Assembly: GCA_030142905.1 (NCBI GenBank)
Contig: JASJOG010000017.1
Coordinates: 1,364,001-1,428,000 of the forward strand
Reading direction: 5' to 3'
Source: Heliopora coerulea
Lineage: Eukaryota > Cnidaria > Anthozoa > Scleralcyonacea > Helioporidae
DNA length: 64,000 nt
Positions within the stretch are counted from its first letter, which is position 1, and every line of letters begins with the position of its first letter. The notes below the pieces were generated by a model. The model was not told the DNA's origin, made no database searches, and saw only the letters and a program-made list of their open reading frames with translations. This document shows positions 32,089 to 44,132 of the stretch, piece after piece. Both the position numbers and the translations under genes were made by a program.

Positions 32089-32643
32089 TAGACTCGTACT
32101 ACCACAGATAGCCCAAGTAATTAAGCTAGCCTTCTAAGACCCCTGCCTAGTTGCAGCACTGGGAAGCTTTCGGGCATTCGTTTGTTGATCAATATTTTTG
32201 AGATGTCAATCGTACAGACAAAGATAGAAAAAGTACACAGTTTCTTTGACTTAAAAGTAGTACAAAACTTTTAGAAGTAATTTAACAATATTCCGAAAGT
32301 CGCATTAGAGTTTATAAGTCGCCATTGAGTATGCAATGCATGACTGCACACTTTACTGGTATTGCGCAAGATCTGAGATCAATTTGCTTGTTAGGTAAAC
32401 GGAATAGTTCTGTAACGAGTAATATTGTGTAAAATGAGTAATATGACGCAACGCAAATGTGGGATTTTTCCCAACATTGACAGCAGATAGTAAATGTAAA
32501 ATTACTTAATAATCCTGTCACATGGCTCGTGGCGGAATAATACATGTAGTTTTACTAGACCATCAATAGCAGCATAGTTCTGAGTAAAAGTACTTTTATG
32601 TAGTTTCCCGCTAGTATCAATAGTCGTATTGTGTAATGTAAAG

Positions 32644-32821
32644 CAGGGACGGCAGAGCAGAATTACGAGTTGGGGGGCTTGAGATAAAAATACAACATTT
32701 TGTATGCTTCTCTGGGATATTGAACAAATGTTTTAAAGCGTAGTTGTTTCAACATTACATTTGGAAAAAAGTGGGGGGGGGGGCTACAGCCGCTGCAGCC
32801 CCCAGCTCCGCCGTCCCTATA
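32644..32821. mobile_element. Small GC-ended MITE
   Basis: Left end CAGGGACGGCAGAGC; the right end complements to AGGGACGGCGGAGCTGG. The interior has a G11 run and ctacagccgctgcag. A one-ended relative lies at about 43205-43315 (gtagttgtttcaacgtta through ctctaccgtccct). The target duplication is not clear. Confidence 0.55.
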
Positions 32822-33230
32822 AAATACCGTAAGCTATTCACGTGCAAAAACAAACACTGTATATAGACAAAGTTGGTATAATACTAGTTAGTTGTGATTA
32901 CGTTGAAATAAAGAGTTCGTTAACAGACCGAGTGTGCACGTTCCTTTCTAAAGGCTGTTTTTCACTAGGCAAATTTTATCACGCGAATTGACTTTTCTTT
33001 CTGTAAATTGATATATGTTTCTAATTAGTTACAGCGAAAGCCAATGAGATAAGAGAAAAAGTCGCCTTGAGCGATAAAATTCGCGCCTAGTGGAAAACAG
33101 TCTTAATTTTCAATGTCTTCTTAGTCCACATATTTACTATCCTCTCACGGTTCGATCCCGAGCGAAACTGGCTTAAAACAAGTGTTTGAAATGACATAAA
33201 TTAAATGCATTATCTATGTCAGAGAGCCAT

Positions 33231-33803
33231 TCAAAATGAACATATTTGTGCCAAAAGAAAGCAAGACAATAATGGTAGCAAACGTAAACTGTTAGTTGCC
33301 TGCCCATTGCCTTCATGTCCTCCTGGTCTTTGAACGATAAGTTGGTAGTCACTCTCCCTTTCCAGAGCTGTTCCATACCAGTCTGCTGATTCCTGTCTTA
33401 CTTCTTTGAGGTTGAATTTATACCCAGAGAAGCAGGTCTTCCGACAGTACGACGAATCTAGTACATGTCTGCTGGATGAGTAACTCCATCTGTATCGTTT
33501 GTACATGAAAGCAATACAAACTTCTTTGCCATAAAATTTTGCAGACACGTCCACTCCAACTGTTTTGTTTGCTTGGGAAGTTCTGATAAGTACACCTTTC
33601 TTTAACGGGTAGGACACGGTGAAGCAGATCTTCTTGGTATATTGTTGACACCAGGTACGTTTAAGTATCGCTGTCGATGCTGGTCCAGAATCTCCTACCG
33701 ACGGAGAGCAAGAAGTAGGCGATGTAGTGGCTGCCTGAACCTGTGTCGAGAAGACAAACAAGCAGACAAAAATCATCAGTTCTTCCAAAACAACTCCTTC
33801 CAT
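33231..33803 (-). CDS. Secreted, probably GPI-anchored cysteine-containing protein (copy 2)
   Basis: Intact 190-residue single-exon frame, paralogue of 19837-20409. Signal peptide, the NKT glycosylation site, all six ectodomain cysteines and the hydrophobic tail are conserved. The ectodomain is identical except for a tight cluster around residues 103-116: YRWSYSSSRHVLD here versus YKWSSSYNRYELD in copy 1. The tail and extreme N-terminus differ slightly. Both copies remain open despite transposon insertions close by, which argues that both are genes. Function unknown. Confidence 0.8.
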   Translation of the reverse strand: MEGVVLEELMIFVCLFVFSTQVQAATTSPTSCSPSVGDSGPASTAILKRTWCQQYTKKICFTVSYPLKKGVLIRTSQANKTVGVDVSAKFYGKEVCIAFMYKRYRWSYSSSRHVLDSSYCRKTCFSGYKFNLKEVRQESADWYGTALERESDYQLIVQRPGGHEGNGQATNSLRLLPLLSCFLLAQICSF

Positions 33804-34369
33804 TTCTTGTTAATTTCACAGTGTGACTGACTTGATTGTTGTTAAGTGATAAACATGCAGAAGTATCAAGACACTTTTTTCATAGAGACATTGTAAGAGC
33901 AGGTCACGTGACATCTCACTGACCACGTCATTGTAGGTGCTTGTTATGTTTGCAGTATTGCTTTTGTAAGATAAATATATTAAAAGGCAATATACCACTC
34001 GTTGTCAACCATCGTCATGACTAACAACTTAACAATTGCAGACCCTAAAAAAGAACAGCTGGCAAAGAGATTACGAAACAATAGGCTTTTATGGAGCCCC
34101 AGCATCGGCTTACTGTGGCAAATTGTGCACGCCATTGACGATCGTCCCAGTGATATAGATTTACGTCTGAACGTGGGGGACAGAACTTGACGGTACCGTG
34201 AATTCATCTCAAGATTCTAAAACGCGCTATTACGGTAGTCATGCCCAACAGCATGGAAAACTAGCAAATGCGATGGGATTGTCACCGACTACGTAGCCTT
34301 ACAATAAGATGGAAGCAGGGATACGAACGATTATTAATTGTATAGCTTCACCATTATTATACCCTCCGC

Positions 34370-34712
34370 AGGACACGCCTTTATGTTGGTGTAATAAAAG
34401 AATGTAATCAGTTTACTTGATGACATGTCGCGAAAAGACTGTCCCACTTGTATAAAAAAAAAAAGATTTAGAGTTTTATAGCTAGGCATAATGAAAACTT
34501 CATTAAAACTTCAGTTCTCGCTCCAAAGAAGTCCTGAGTGTCCGGGACGAAAGCTCAGCAAAATTAACGAAACACAGCATGACGTTACCGCAACCCTTGG
34601 GTCTATTTCATAAAAAATGTTTACTTGAATTGTCCAACCATTTGGCTGACTTTCATCAACTCTCATCTAAAGACAGACAAGCTTATCTCATTCTAGCCAA
34701 GGCTAGTCCATG
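34370..34712. repeat. Direct repeat R, copy 2
   Basis: Matches 30889-31235 with small differences (ttatgttggtgtaataaaag; cgaaagctcagcaaaattaac). See that entry for context. Confidence 0.85.
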
Positions 34713-36538
34713 ACCATCAGTTGTAAAAACACTTCCGGAAGACATGCTTGATAAACGGGAATGGAGGCAGAAGCAAAAGACATCTAGTGCCTCAACATTA
34801 GTGAACTGTACGAATGACATAACAGATGACGTCCTTCGACATTCAGATACGACTGATGGCAAGAAACAAGTGTATACTACGGAAACTTCGAATGTTATGT
34901 AAACTTAAATCAACAGAAAAACACTGAACTCCTCTCCGTCAGCGTTGCATCTAAGAATGAACGGATTTTTTCAAATACCGTCGACGTGTTTAGAGCTCCT
35001 GAGTGAAATGATAAATGACGAAAACAAGCTCAACAATTGTCATCCTCTTTAAAAGTAGAGCAGCAGATGTGTTCAAAACACTCGATGACCCCTTCGAAGA
35101 AAAAGGGAAAGGATGTTAGGACAAAATCAAAAACATTGATTAAGCGTTGAATATCTTATTAGATCATATAAGTAAATGTTCAAGCAAATAAATAATACTA
35201 TTTTGTACTCAAGTTTTTTTATTTATTTATTCTCCCTAATGCAAAAGTAATTTAAAATCAGTATAAAAACAAAACATTTTGTTTAAATTACTTAGTTTAT
35301 CGAATAAACTGTGGTTTATCTTTGTCAGGCCAACTAAACATAAATATGTTTTCACAGACCACATCAGTGAATAACTGGTGAATTTGAATAAGAAATAATC
35401 CGGAATGCATAACTTTACATGAAACAATTATGATATCCTACAATGTCTCAATAATAATGCATTATATGCGTTGTTTGCAATCGTGACATGATATTTTCCG
35501 CCAATTTCCGGCGTGTCAAAATTTGGAATTCAAATTTTGTTGCTATAAAGTTCAAACACTAAATTGAGTTTCTAGTTACCTCAGATGGAATTTGTATACT
35601 CTGATAAACCAGCAAGATTACAAACAGTTCTCATATAGCATAAAGTGAACACATGGAATAGCAGTTGCGAATCCTAGGTTTTTTGGGGGGTTTTTGAAGG
35701 GGAACAAAAGGTTACATCAAGGGGCATAATTTTTCGAGTGGGTGAAATAATTGTATTAACTTAATTGTTATATTCTTGTACTGGCTTGCAAAAAGTCACA
35801 CAAACTTGTCCATACAGAGAGACTTTGCACGTTCAGACTCGATACTTATAAATCCAAGATTGCTTATCCTGCTGTCTGCCATTTTGAAGTGTAGCAGCAT
35901 CACAAGTTCTTGTGCAGTTGGATGTCGAGAATCGCCGCGGAATAGAGCGTTCTAAATCTGATTGTTAAACTTTTAAAGTTTCACGCTTCGAGTCTTTGTC
36001 ACTACCTGCCATACAGATTGTTAGCGATTCTTAAAAAAACATTGAATCATATCACCAGATGGTCTATTTAAATTAATTTTAAATTTAATTGCTGTTCAGC
36101 CTATGCCAAACATAACGATACTTGCGGGGGGTCATGTTTTAAAACATTACCAAGGATGATGGGCGTGATATGATCCAACGCTTCAGTTATGAATGGAAAA
36201 TTCTCCTAAATGTTTTTCTCAACTATGGCACACCGACACCTCAGTTAGGGGGCACATGGGGTGGCAGAGCATTGATTCAAGAGTGGCACATGCCCCCCGG
36301 TGACCTCTCCAGAAGAACAACAAGTCGCCAACAACATCTGAACCACACAAACACAATTCAGATTAGCAGTCACTAACAACATTAGCTAAACGTGTTAACA
36401 TGCAAAATACAATTTTTGAACACCACTTTAGGCCTACGTGTACTCGCTGTCCAAGCTTCTTCCACATGTTCTTCTTGATTCGACTGACACACTAGTTTTG
36501 AACTCGGCTCATCTTTTACCATCACATTGTCATCCAGA
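34713..36538. other. No gene seen
   Basis: AT-rich sequence with no supported coding blocks. An open frame at 36170-36376 has no splice context. Confidence 0.35.
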
Positions 36539-37775
36539 TCAAGTAATACCACTTTTCTTTGATTCTCCGTAGGCCGTTTTTACATATGCAGAGATGACAT
36601 TGATCGATGGTCCGTGCGTTCCAACTTGTAACTTATCAGGAATTCCTCGCTCTATACATCTCATTGCCGTTGTCGCTCTCAGAGAGTGGTTAGTTCGGTT
36701 TCCGTCAATTGCGGCCTTTTTATACAACTTCTTTACGGTACTACCCAGTGAGTCGTACTTGACAGGAACGTTCAAATGTCAAGACTCCCGGACGTCGTCA
36801 CTATATCGCCCTTCCTGACGTAAAAAACCCGGCCCGTCTAAACTTTCTTTTGGACTGCAAAAAATTGAAAAACAAATAACTTGTTTTATCATATACTCAT
36901 TGTCTTCACCCATTTATACCGATATTTTAACCTCAAAATTTAAGCAATCACAAAACAAACTCTTACCATCTGCTGATGTATTTCTCGTAAAGTTCTACAA
37001 TGCATCTCGACGGCATCGCAACATTGGCGTGGTGCTCAATCGACTTACATCTAATATTTTGGTCTTTAAGGGCTCCTTTGCAATCCTTTTCACCAAAAGA
37101 ATTATGACATAATTTTTCTGACTTGCCCGCACTCACCAACTTGGACTGCTTAAACTTAAGGCCACGATGCTCCTGACATCCTCTCAATGCGAAGAATTTT
37201 TCGAATACAAAAACCATTGTATTCACCAAAGTCTTACGGCTCTTGCTCCCAAGACGCTCTTTATTCCATAGAATGTCTTGCTCATCATTACTAAATGGCT
37301 CTGTCTGTTTAACTTGTACCCCCATGCCTTCTGAAATCAACCGCTTCATTTCCGAATCTAAACTGTCTCGTAAAAGTTTAAACTCTGGCTGTCCGAAGAC
37401 ATTCAGTTCAGGTCTTCCATTTTCCCTCATGAATCTTTGTAGTCCACAAAACATTTGCTAAAATGTATTTCCCTGGTAAAGTTCCCCACTTTCATTTTTC
37501 CGAACCTCCAAAACAAATTTTGCAAGCCAGTAACTCAATTCCTCATTACGTATATCGATAATACTATCCGTCACCCGGACAAACTGTTAGTGCTCGTTGA
37601 CATTAATAAACACCAAACTTCTTCTTTTTCTCCACTCATCCCAAATGTTTATTGCCCATTTTGTATCATGCGTTGTGGCTTTTGGTATCTTGTCTTTAAC
37701 TCGTTGTTGCATATCTGAGTGGCTATCTCGCTGGACCGACAAACAAGCAGCACGTTGTTGCTTATCTTCCACCAC
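36539..37775 (-). pseudogene. Crypton-type tyrosine recombinase (DUF3504/KIAA1958-like), decayed
   Basis: Minus-strand blocks in order. An N-terminal helix region with KDKIPKATTHDTKWAINIW lies at about 37600-37775. A stretch broken by stops follows (37455-37590). Next is a long block with CGLQRFMRENGRPELNVFG, then SLDSEMKRLISEGMG and VFEKFFALRGCQEHRGLKF (37454-36963). Last is NRTNHSLRATTAMRCIERGI ending in SAYVKT (36775-36539). The arginine in FALRG..EHR, the HSLR box and the tyrosine in AYVKT are where this recombinase family has its catalytic R, HxxR and Y. The GHxS-type box is altered (THGPS). Cryptons move by recombination through circular DNA and leave no long terminal repeats. Several frame breaks make this copy dead. 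Confidence 0.68.
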
Positions 37776-38823
37776 AACAGGTCCAAGGTTCCATCAAGTT
37801 TGAAACACTTAAATCAGAATTATAAATAACGTATGAATAGCTACTCTTGCGTTGTCCAAATGTCGTTATCGTTGCTTTCCTGTTCATCGATCTCAAGAAT
37901 ATGCAGAAAAAGAACTTCAGACGAGATTACATCTTATGCTATCTACATATAATTAACAAACATATCGTAACTCATGTCAAAAACGTCTAAATATATAGTC
38001 TTATGGGAATTCTTAAGAAAACCTCTTTTGATCGTGTTGTAAGACGGTTAAAAACCTCGAACGTCGCCTTTAAGCCAGATACATCCTGAGGGACTATCGA
38101 CCTGTCGGGATGTATATGGCTTAAAGTCTTCCTTCTTGGTATTTATCCTATACTAAAAATGGAAAGTAACGCTGAGTTATGTTCTTCCTCTTCTCCTGTT
38201 AGAGTACATGTACGTCTTCGTGTCGATGTTTTGCTGTCTCATGATATTAATAGTACCATTTTACCGATCTAAATTTCAGCTATCAAATACAATAACTGCA
38301 AAGAAAAATTGACGCTACAAGGTGGAAAGTTTGTTCACTTGATAAAAAAGAGAAATCAAACAGGGCACTCAGCTGCCCATCTCGCAAGTAAGTATACATG
38401 TAACCCTGGAAAGGTCATAAAACTGAAAAATGCGTCATGTCTCTCCCTGTTTTTTTTCCTTTCTTTCCAAGGGCCTGAAAGCAGCTGTCAAATTACATTT
38501 ATGTCCTTATTACAAATATACGATTGAAAGTAAGTGTTTAGATCATACCCATCTATCTCTCATTTTCTCCCTCCCTCTCATATATGTCTATATCTCAAGA
38601 TCTATATAGATCTATGTCAAAGTCTATATCTTAACATTAGCAGAATAAATTATGGCCTGTACAAATAATTTATTTTCAATGTTACAACTGTAATGTTGAA
38701 ACAGTGAAAAAAAAATTGTAATTAACAAATATTATCAGTTGTTCTCATAGGTTTTGGGAATGGGGTATACCAACAGAATGTATCATTATTTAAGAACTTC
38801 ATTTCAAATAACACTGATAATTG
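37776..38823. other. No gene seen; simple-sequence stretch
   Basis: 38540-38640 is a low-complexity tract built on 'tctatat' words. No coding signal. Confidence 0.35.
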
Positions 38824-39111
38824 TTACATAATCTCTACTCTTGGCTCAATACAACCCCCCCCCCCCCCCCAGTCTTGATAAGTATACTTTAAAAGTTCAG
38901 GTTTATTAACAGCAGGTTTTATGTCTTTAAAATTGTTCGCAAAAGCTTCAACGATTTTCGCTTCGGATACTGTTTTCAAGCCCTTGTCAAAATACAACCA
39001 AACCCTATCCTCGACTTCCATCGCAAGACAATCATGTTGTATTCGAGAAGGTCGGCCAATAGTACAACAATTACAGTTTTCTTGTACCACTTTGTAAATG
39101 TTGAATGCCAC
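38824..39111 (-). CDS. Cys/His-motif ORF, unrecognised
   Basis: 95-codon minus-strand frame. It contains CNCCTIGRPSRIQHDC, a CxCC...PS...HxC arrangement that looks like a metal-binding knuckle, followed by W(L)YFDKGLK and an EAKIVEAFANNF helix. The C-terminal end runs through the polyC tract at about 38856-38870, so its frame there is doubtful. Similar Cys/His fragments occur in viral-like integrations, but I cannot assign it. Confidence 0.3.
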   Translation of the reverse strand: MAFNIYKVVQENCNCCTIGRPSRIQHDCLAMEVEDRVWLYFDKGLKTVSEAKIVEAFANNFKDIKPAVNKPELLKYTYQDWGGGGGCIEPRVEIM

Positions 39112-39894
39112 TTCTTTAATGTCACATTTCTGTGGTTTCTCTTCATTTAACTTTCGATATATCGGTTTTGTTTTTATGTTTTGATTCTTTTTTTATAAAA
39201 GGATACGAGCTTATCCTCCCAAAATTCCATCACAGATACTGACAGATACTTATCGATACGAAAAGGAAGAGGAAGAAAGAGAAGAGGGACGAACAGGAAA
39301 AAGTAACACTCTATTCAGAGCAGCTTTAAAATGTGCAAGTAAAATTAGTAGTGATCAAAAAAATTGAAATTAAAAATAAAAATAAAACAAAAAAATAATG
39401 AAAACTAAAATATAATATACAAAAATCAAACATTAGATAAAAACATAAAACTAAAAAATTACATTACTTATGTTTTTATTTCTTTATTTACAGTTATTCT
39501 ATTAATCTTTTATATAATTTTTAATTTTTGATTTTTAGTTTTTTTAAGTTCCCTGAATTTTTTTTGTTGATACCCTTGTCCTTTACCCTTCAGTCACAGA
39601 AGTTGAGATAGTTCGGAAAATTCATGAACTCAAGAGACATCTCAAATGTAGGAAGGTATGAATTGCTTACCATAATGCGCCTTTGAATAAACTTAAGTAT
39701 TGTAAAAAGTTGAGAAATAGTTAACTTAACTTAACTAATGTAATTTTGTTTCAATAAATATTTATTTATGTAATTTAATTTTTTATTCTGTTTTCAATTT
39801 TTATTTTTGATATTTATATCACTTTATTTTATTTATTTTAATTTTTGTCCTCATATAATGATTTTTTAATTTAATTTTTAAAAATTTTTATTAC
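39112..39894. other. AT-rich low-complexity region
   Basis: Long runs of 'aaaataaaa' and 'tttatttt' type sequence (about 39340-39560 and 39740-39890), roughly inverted relative to each other. No gene. Confidence 0.5.
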
Positions 39895-41319
39895 CATTTG
39901 AAGAGCATTGACGACCAGGACGCCTTCTCGCCAAAGAACATAGGCACGCACGAGGGCGTAAGCAGCCAAGATCAAAATTACAAATCATGTGGCAAAGTAG
40001 GCAATGACGTAGAAGATGACATCAGTTATGAAACAAAAGAAGGCAACGACGACAGAATCATAAACTAATGAGAGCTGCTACAACAATCAAAGAGACGCGA
40101 GAGAGATCGAGGCAATAGAAAGAGACCCAAAAAATACAGTTAAATTGTCAATAGAATCGACGAGCAAGTCAAACGTAGTTTATGCTTAACGCCTCGTTTT
40201 TGCACGTTCATTTCAAGATTCGGAGAAATGGCCAAAACGTGGCGAATGCAAAGAAAATGTGAAAAGTTCGAGGAAGAAAGAGGTATGACTACAATGGAAA
40301 CAGAATAGGATGAGTGGAAGAGGCTGACCCAGGGAAGGTCAAAACCGAAAGGCAAGCAGACGAAGCTTTCCATGACCGTCCCTCCCTAGATTTTGAGATT
40401 GAACTAGAATCTTGGGTTGACAGAAGAAGCTTGAAGAAGTCCAGTCGTCCTAAGCCAGCTATGCCAAAGGTCACCGTCCTTTGATGCCTTAAACCCTTAT
40501 TCGTCCCATTAACGTCTGTCGGTGGAATATGAAACCTCTATCGAATTCATTGACAATTGCCTTCACGATCATAAAACGATGGACACACAGCACTCAAGTT
40601 GGCTAGCCTCTGAGCGACCTGGACTAGACGTTGAAAGACGTGTAACTATTGTGGGACGATGACTCAGTGACAAAGCTTCATATGCCTTTTTTGAAGGCAA
40701 TGACCTTCTTCAATAGCCAAGGAAGCCAGGCACCCTTAATTTGTAGCCGACGTTCCAACAGCAGCTATATCCGATCTTGCCCCTTTCGCTTGAATAGCTT
40801 GCGTCTACATAGCATGTGCCAAATGCACATGGACTATTTGTGGGGGAAACCAGATAGCTGACAATCTTGTTTTTTGGGCAAATGAGAGCTTAGGCGGAGA
40901 GCACCATTCTTGCTTGACTACGGTGTGATTGTGATGGCGGCTTCTCAAGTACACTGCGCGCTACCCTTTGTTGAAACCTGTCAGATAAGCGCATTCTCCG
41001 CCAAGACCTGATGTAGATTGGTGCTTCGACTTTGGATGTTACTACTGACATGCTTGCACGTAACATACCTCACTCGACGTCTACCTCCCGACGCCCATTA
41101 CGCGATGCATGGTTACGTATATCATGCTGCAAGAGGGTCTTCACTCATCCCAATATTCAAGGGCAGGGGAATATCACCAAACGTAATGAGCTGCCCTCTT
41201 ATAGCACGAGTACAAACGTCTCCTTCATTGGACGGTTAACTTCCCAGCCCATCGTAGAAGGTTCGTCGCTCAGGTGGTATGACACTGGAATAGAAGAGAG
41301 AGCTCTTTACAGGTTTTAG
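39895..41319 (+). pseudogene. Broken coding-like region, unrecognised (possible retroelement remains)
   Basis: Less AT-rich than both flanks, with successive coherent plus-strand blocks broken by stops. One acidic block ends in KEGNDDRIIN (stop near 40066). A block at about 40540-40665 has EFIDNCLHDHKTMDTQHSSW and RPGLDVERRVTIVG. A clean 95-codon block at 41032-41319 contains SRRPLRDAWLRISCCKR, SYSTSTNVSFIGRL and RWYDTGIEERALYRF before its stop. The base composition and broken-frame pattern suggest a decayed retroelement polyprotein, but no diagnostic motif is visible. Confidence 0.3.
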
Positions 41320-43204
41320 GAATAAACATGCAGACTGGAATCTTTCCAACCACAAGTTTATTCACAGAAGGTGTGAGGAAAATACTCTTCTTGTAGATGT
41401 CAGTTTGGGCGAGGCCATCAGTTACCTTAGTAACAGAGTAGTGTCTCGGTGATTCCTTAATTTTGGAAGATCATTATGAAAGTGAAGCCAGCAAATGTTT
41501 GGCAGTTTTTCTCTATTGGGGGTAAGCTTTTTAACCAGCAATTCAGACACAAGTTCAAAACGTTTGATTTTTTTTAGGCAAAGAGTGATGAAGTAAATTG
41601 GAAGATATCAAAAAAAGGGATCACATGAAATTAATCTGCGACCGTTACAAACTTTGAACCAATTGACAATGCCCATTTAGTAATGTTTGGTTTAAAAACT
41701 GGTTTTTATGGTTGTTATTGTAATTATTTCAATTACGATCACTCAAATTTTTTAAACTTAACCAAAGCAAACTTTTCATGGACATAAGCGATGAATTATG
41801 ACCCATAATAATTAAAACATTCATGACCCATAATAATAAAAAATTCATATATAATTTATGTGAAAAAAATCAGTTCGTGATAGTAGTTTATATCACAAAG
41901 AATGAACTAAACGACGGTTACTCTTGAAAATTAACTTCAAACCTATTCAATTGATAATAAAGATGGCTTTAACCATAAGATGTTTTACAAACACTTATAT
42001 GCTCAGCTGACCAATACAAAATTTTAACATTATCCTAAAATCAGTACCTTATGATACTTTTGTGTAGTGTTACAAAAGTACGTACAGTTATTAATGATTG
42101 TGTTTGCTGCTGGGTTCTGATCGACACAATATTCTGATCAGACCCATACACAGGATGTCACCAGAATTTTTTAACTGACGATGACCGTGGTTGTCAAGTG
42201 ATGACTTTCAATTGAAATCTGAAATTGAATGAGACTTTGCATTTAGGATATATACGTGTATCTTGATCGGCTTAAATAACGAGAACACGATATCAGGGCA
42301 GCCGACGTGGACAAATTACCAAATTTTTACTTCGTCAGGGACTCACAGATGTTTTCTGGTGAATCTAGCTTTAGAATTACCGGCATTTGGAAGATAAGTG
42401 ACTTCTTTGAATGGTTGGTTCTTATGAGCCAAGCGAAATTGCATTCCTGTTTCTTCATTGAGGAGCAAAATTGATAAAACATAAGTAAAATATTTTCAAT
42501 TATCTTTAATGTTATGGAAAATTTTAATTGTCAACCGATGACTACTTAGAAAATCAGTTTAAAGTTCATTAAAATTGGGGAAACAGATACCAATTATTAT
42601 GAGTTATTTTGTCTCTTATTCATTTATCTTGAGCGCCCGAGAAATGATAAGGAGACATCAAACTGTAACAAGGATCATCAAATAAAATTAGCATACCTTC
42701 AGTTATGTTTATCACGAAACTTTATCTTGGTAAAACAAAATTTCATTCTTTGCCAAAATTGCTGAAGCATATTAAAAATTCTGTAAATTTTTTGATGTAA
42801 GATTTTCTGAATTACGTTGTATGTTACACGATATTCCATTGGTATATTAGAGACTATGATAGCACTTAAAATAATTACTTCCTAAACTGAGAAAACATTT
42901 GCCAAATATTACAAACTACCTTGTGCTTTATTTATCCTTTATCAGAAACATTGCTGAAAATCTCGTAACAGTGATGACAATCTCGTAGAATATTTCAATT
43001 TATGTTGAAATTTATTGAAACTTTTTGTCAATTTCAAAAGTAATGAAAACGCTTAAAATATGTAAATGATGTTTAAGTTATTTTTCATCGATCATTCACG
43101 AAATTGAGACAAATTGTACGAATATTTCAAATGAATGTATAAGCGTTATTAGAAATTTGTAAAAGCCACTTACCTACCCAACGATTTGCGCTATCAGTCA
43201 ATTG
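41320..43204. other. No gene seen
   Basis: Very AT-rich. No coding block and no paired termini found. Confidence 0.4.
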
Positions 43205-43315
43205 TTCAAAAACGTTCTAAAACTTCAAAAAGTTCTAAAAGGTAGTTGTTTCAACGTTATAATTGGAAAAAAGGGGGCCACAATCCCCCTATCCCCAGGC
43301 TCTACCGTCCCTAAA
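43205..43315. repeat. One-ended copy of the GC-ended MITE
   Basis: aaggtagttgtttcaacgtt through ctctaccgtccct repeats the right half of the MITE at 32644-32821. The left half is missing. Confidence 0.5.
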
Positions 43316-43420
43316 AGAGGAAGTTATAAATGCTTCTAATCTAGATTTTCATGAAAAAATTTCTTTTCGTGCATTTCTGACGGTGGTTCTGAAATATAAA
43401 TGCCTTTAAGCACCACAGAC

Positions 43421-44050
43421 CTGCGCATATCTGGAGGACTGTGTGAACGGACATGAAACTGTATGGTCCTCCAATATTTCCATTTAATTTTTTATGTGGT
43501 TCACAATCTATTAAAACTTGTTCTATACTCTGACAAAACGGCAACACTCGATTAAACTCTAATTTCTGCACAGGAATAGATTGTTTTATCAAGAACTAAA
43601 AGCCAACTGAGGTACGTGATTTTGAAAAATTGCCAACATTGTTGCCATAGCAACCTAATTGGAGATGACCGTCAATTCAAAACCCAATCTTAGAACATGC
43701 CTTCATTCTGTTCCAGACTTCATATACGTTTATCAGCAAAAGCACAATTCCTTTACATATCACCAGGACTGTAGCTCATTCCTGGTGTCAAACTTAATTT
43801 CTTGCTACCACAGCAAGCATAGAAGAATAAACATGTTTAATTTGGCGAAAGGTTTAAGACCATGAATGTTGACGACTGAATGACAGTTTACTCTTCTTTG
43901 TTCTGTTAAATGTGGTTCACTGAGCATCAAATGAGAATCAGATTTAGAAGCTTCGAAAAGCTGAACCAGGTCAATGAAAATTTTAGCTGCGTCTGCATCA
44001 GTAATGACATCATTGGTTACGTCATCAAGCAGTGCTCCACGATTTTGCAT
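43421..44050 (-). CDS. Unrecognised gene, first two exons, head-to-head with the membrane-protein gene
   Basis: Exon 1 is 44050-43892: ATG then MQNRGALLDDVTND, DADAAKIFIDLVQLFEASK and SEPHLTEQRR, ending at a GTAAAC donor. Exon 2 is 43565-43421: acceptor ctgtgcag, then KLEFNRVLPFCQSIEQVLID, YSFMSVHTVLQICA, ending at a GTCTGT donor. The two join in frame and read as helical, conserved-looking sequence. The ATG is 83 bases from the ATG of the plus-strand gene, so the two probably share a bidirectional promoter. Later exons were not found. Family not recognised; a small helical complex subunit is a guess. Confidence 0.45.
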
Positions 44051-44132
44051 CGAAGTGGTCTGTAACTACCACAAGTAAATTGCTGGTTGGAGCCTAAGCC
44101 AATTGAAACTAAGGCACTCGAGATTGTCCAAG
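44051..44132. promoter_or_regulatory. Likely bidirectional promoter
   Basis: 82 bases separate two divergent start codons (44050 minus, 44133 plus). The stretch has a ccaattg CCAAT-type box near 44099 and no TATA box. The plus start lies in ccAAGATGGCGatg, which matches the YY1 consensus often found at start codons of TATA-less genes. The assignment is inferred from layout. Confidence 0.4.

Larger units (their letters stand above)
31264..34360. repeat. Segmental duplication, copy 2 (with insertions)
   Basis: Same segment as 19216-20760 in the same orientation, expanded by a mariner-type MITE (31284-32088), a GC-rich MITE (32644-32821) and an insertion of about 195 bp at about 33840-34035. 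The latter has ttgttaagt/acttaacaa ends. Identity remains high outside the insertions. Confidence 0.88.

Noticed and set aside
38856..38870. Poly-C run as possible regulatory G-quadruplex
   Set aside because: A single uninterrupted run, likely simple-sequence slippage; no further G-tracts arranged around it.
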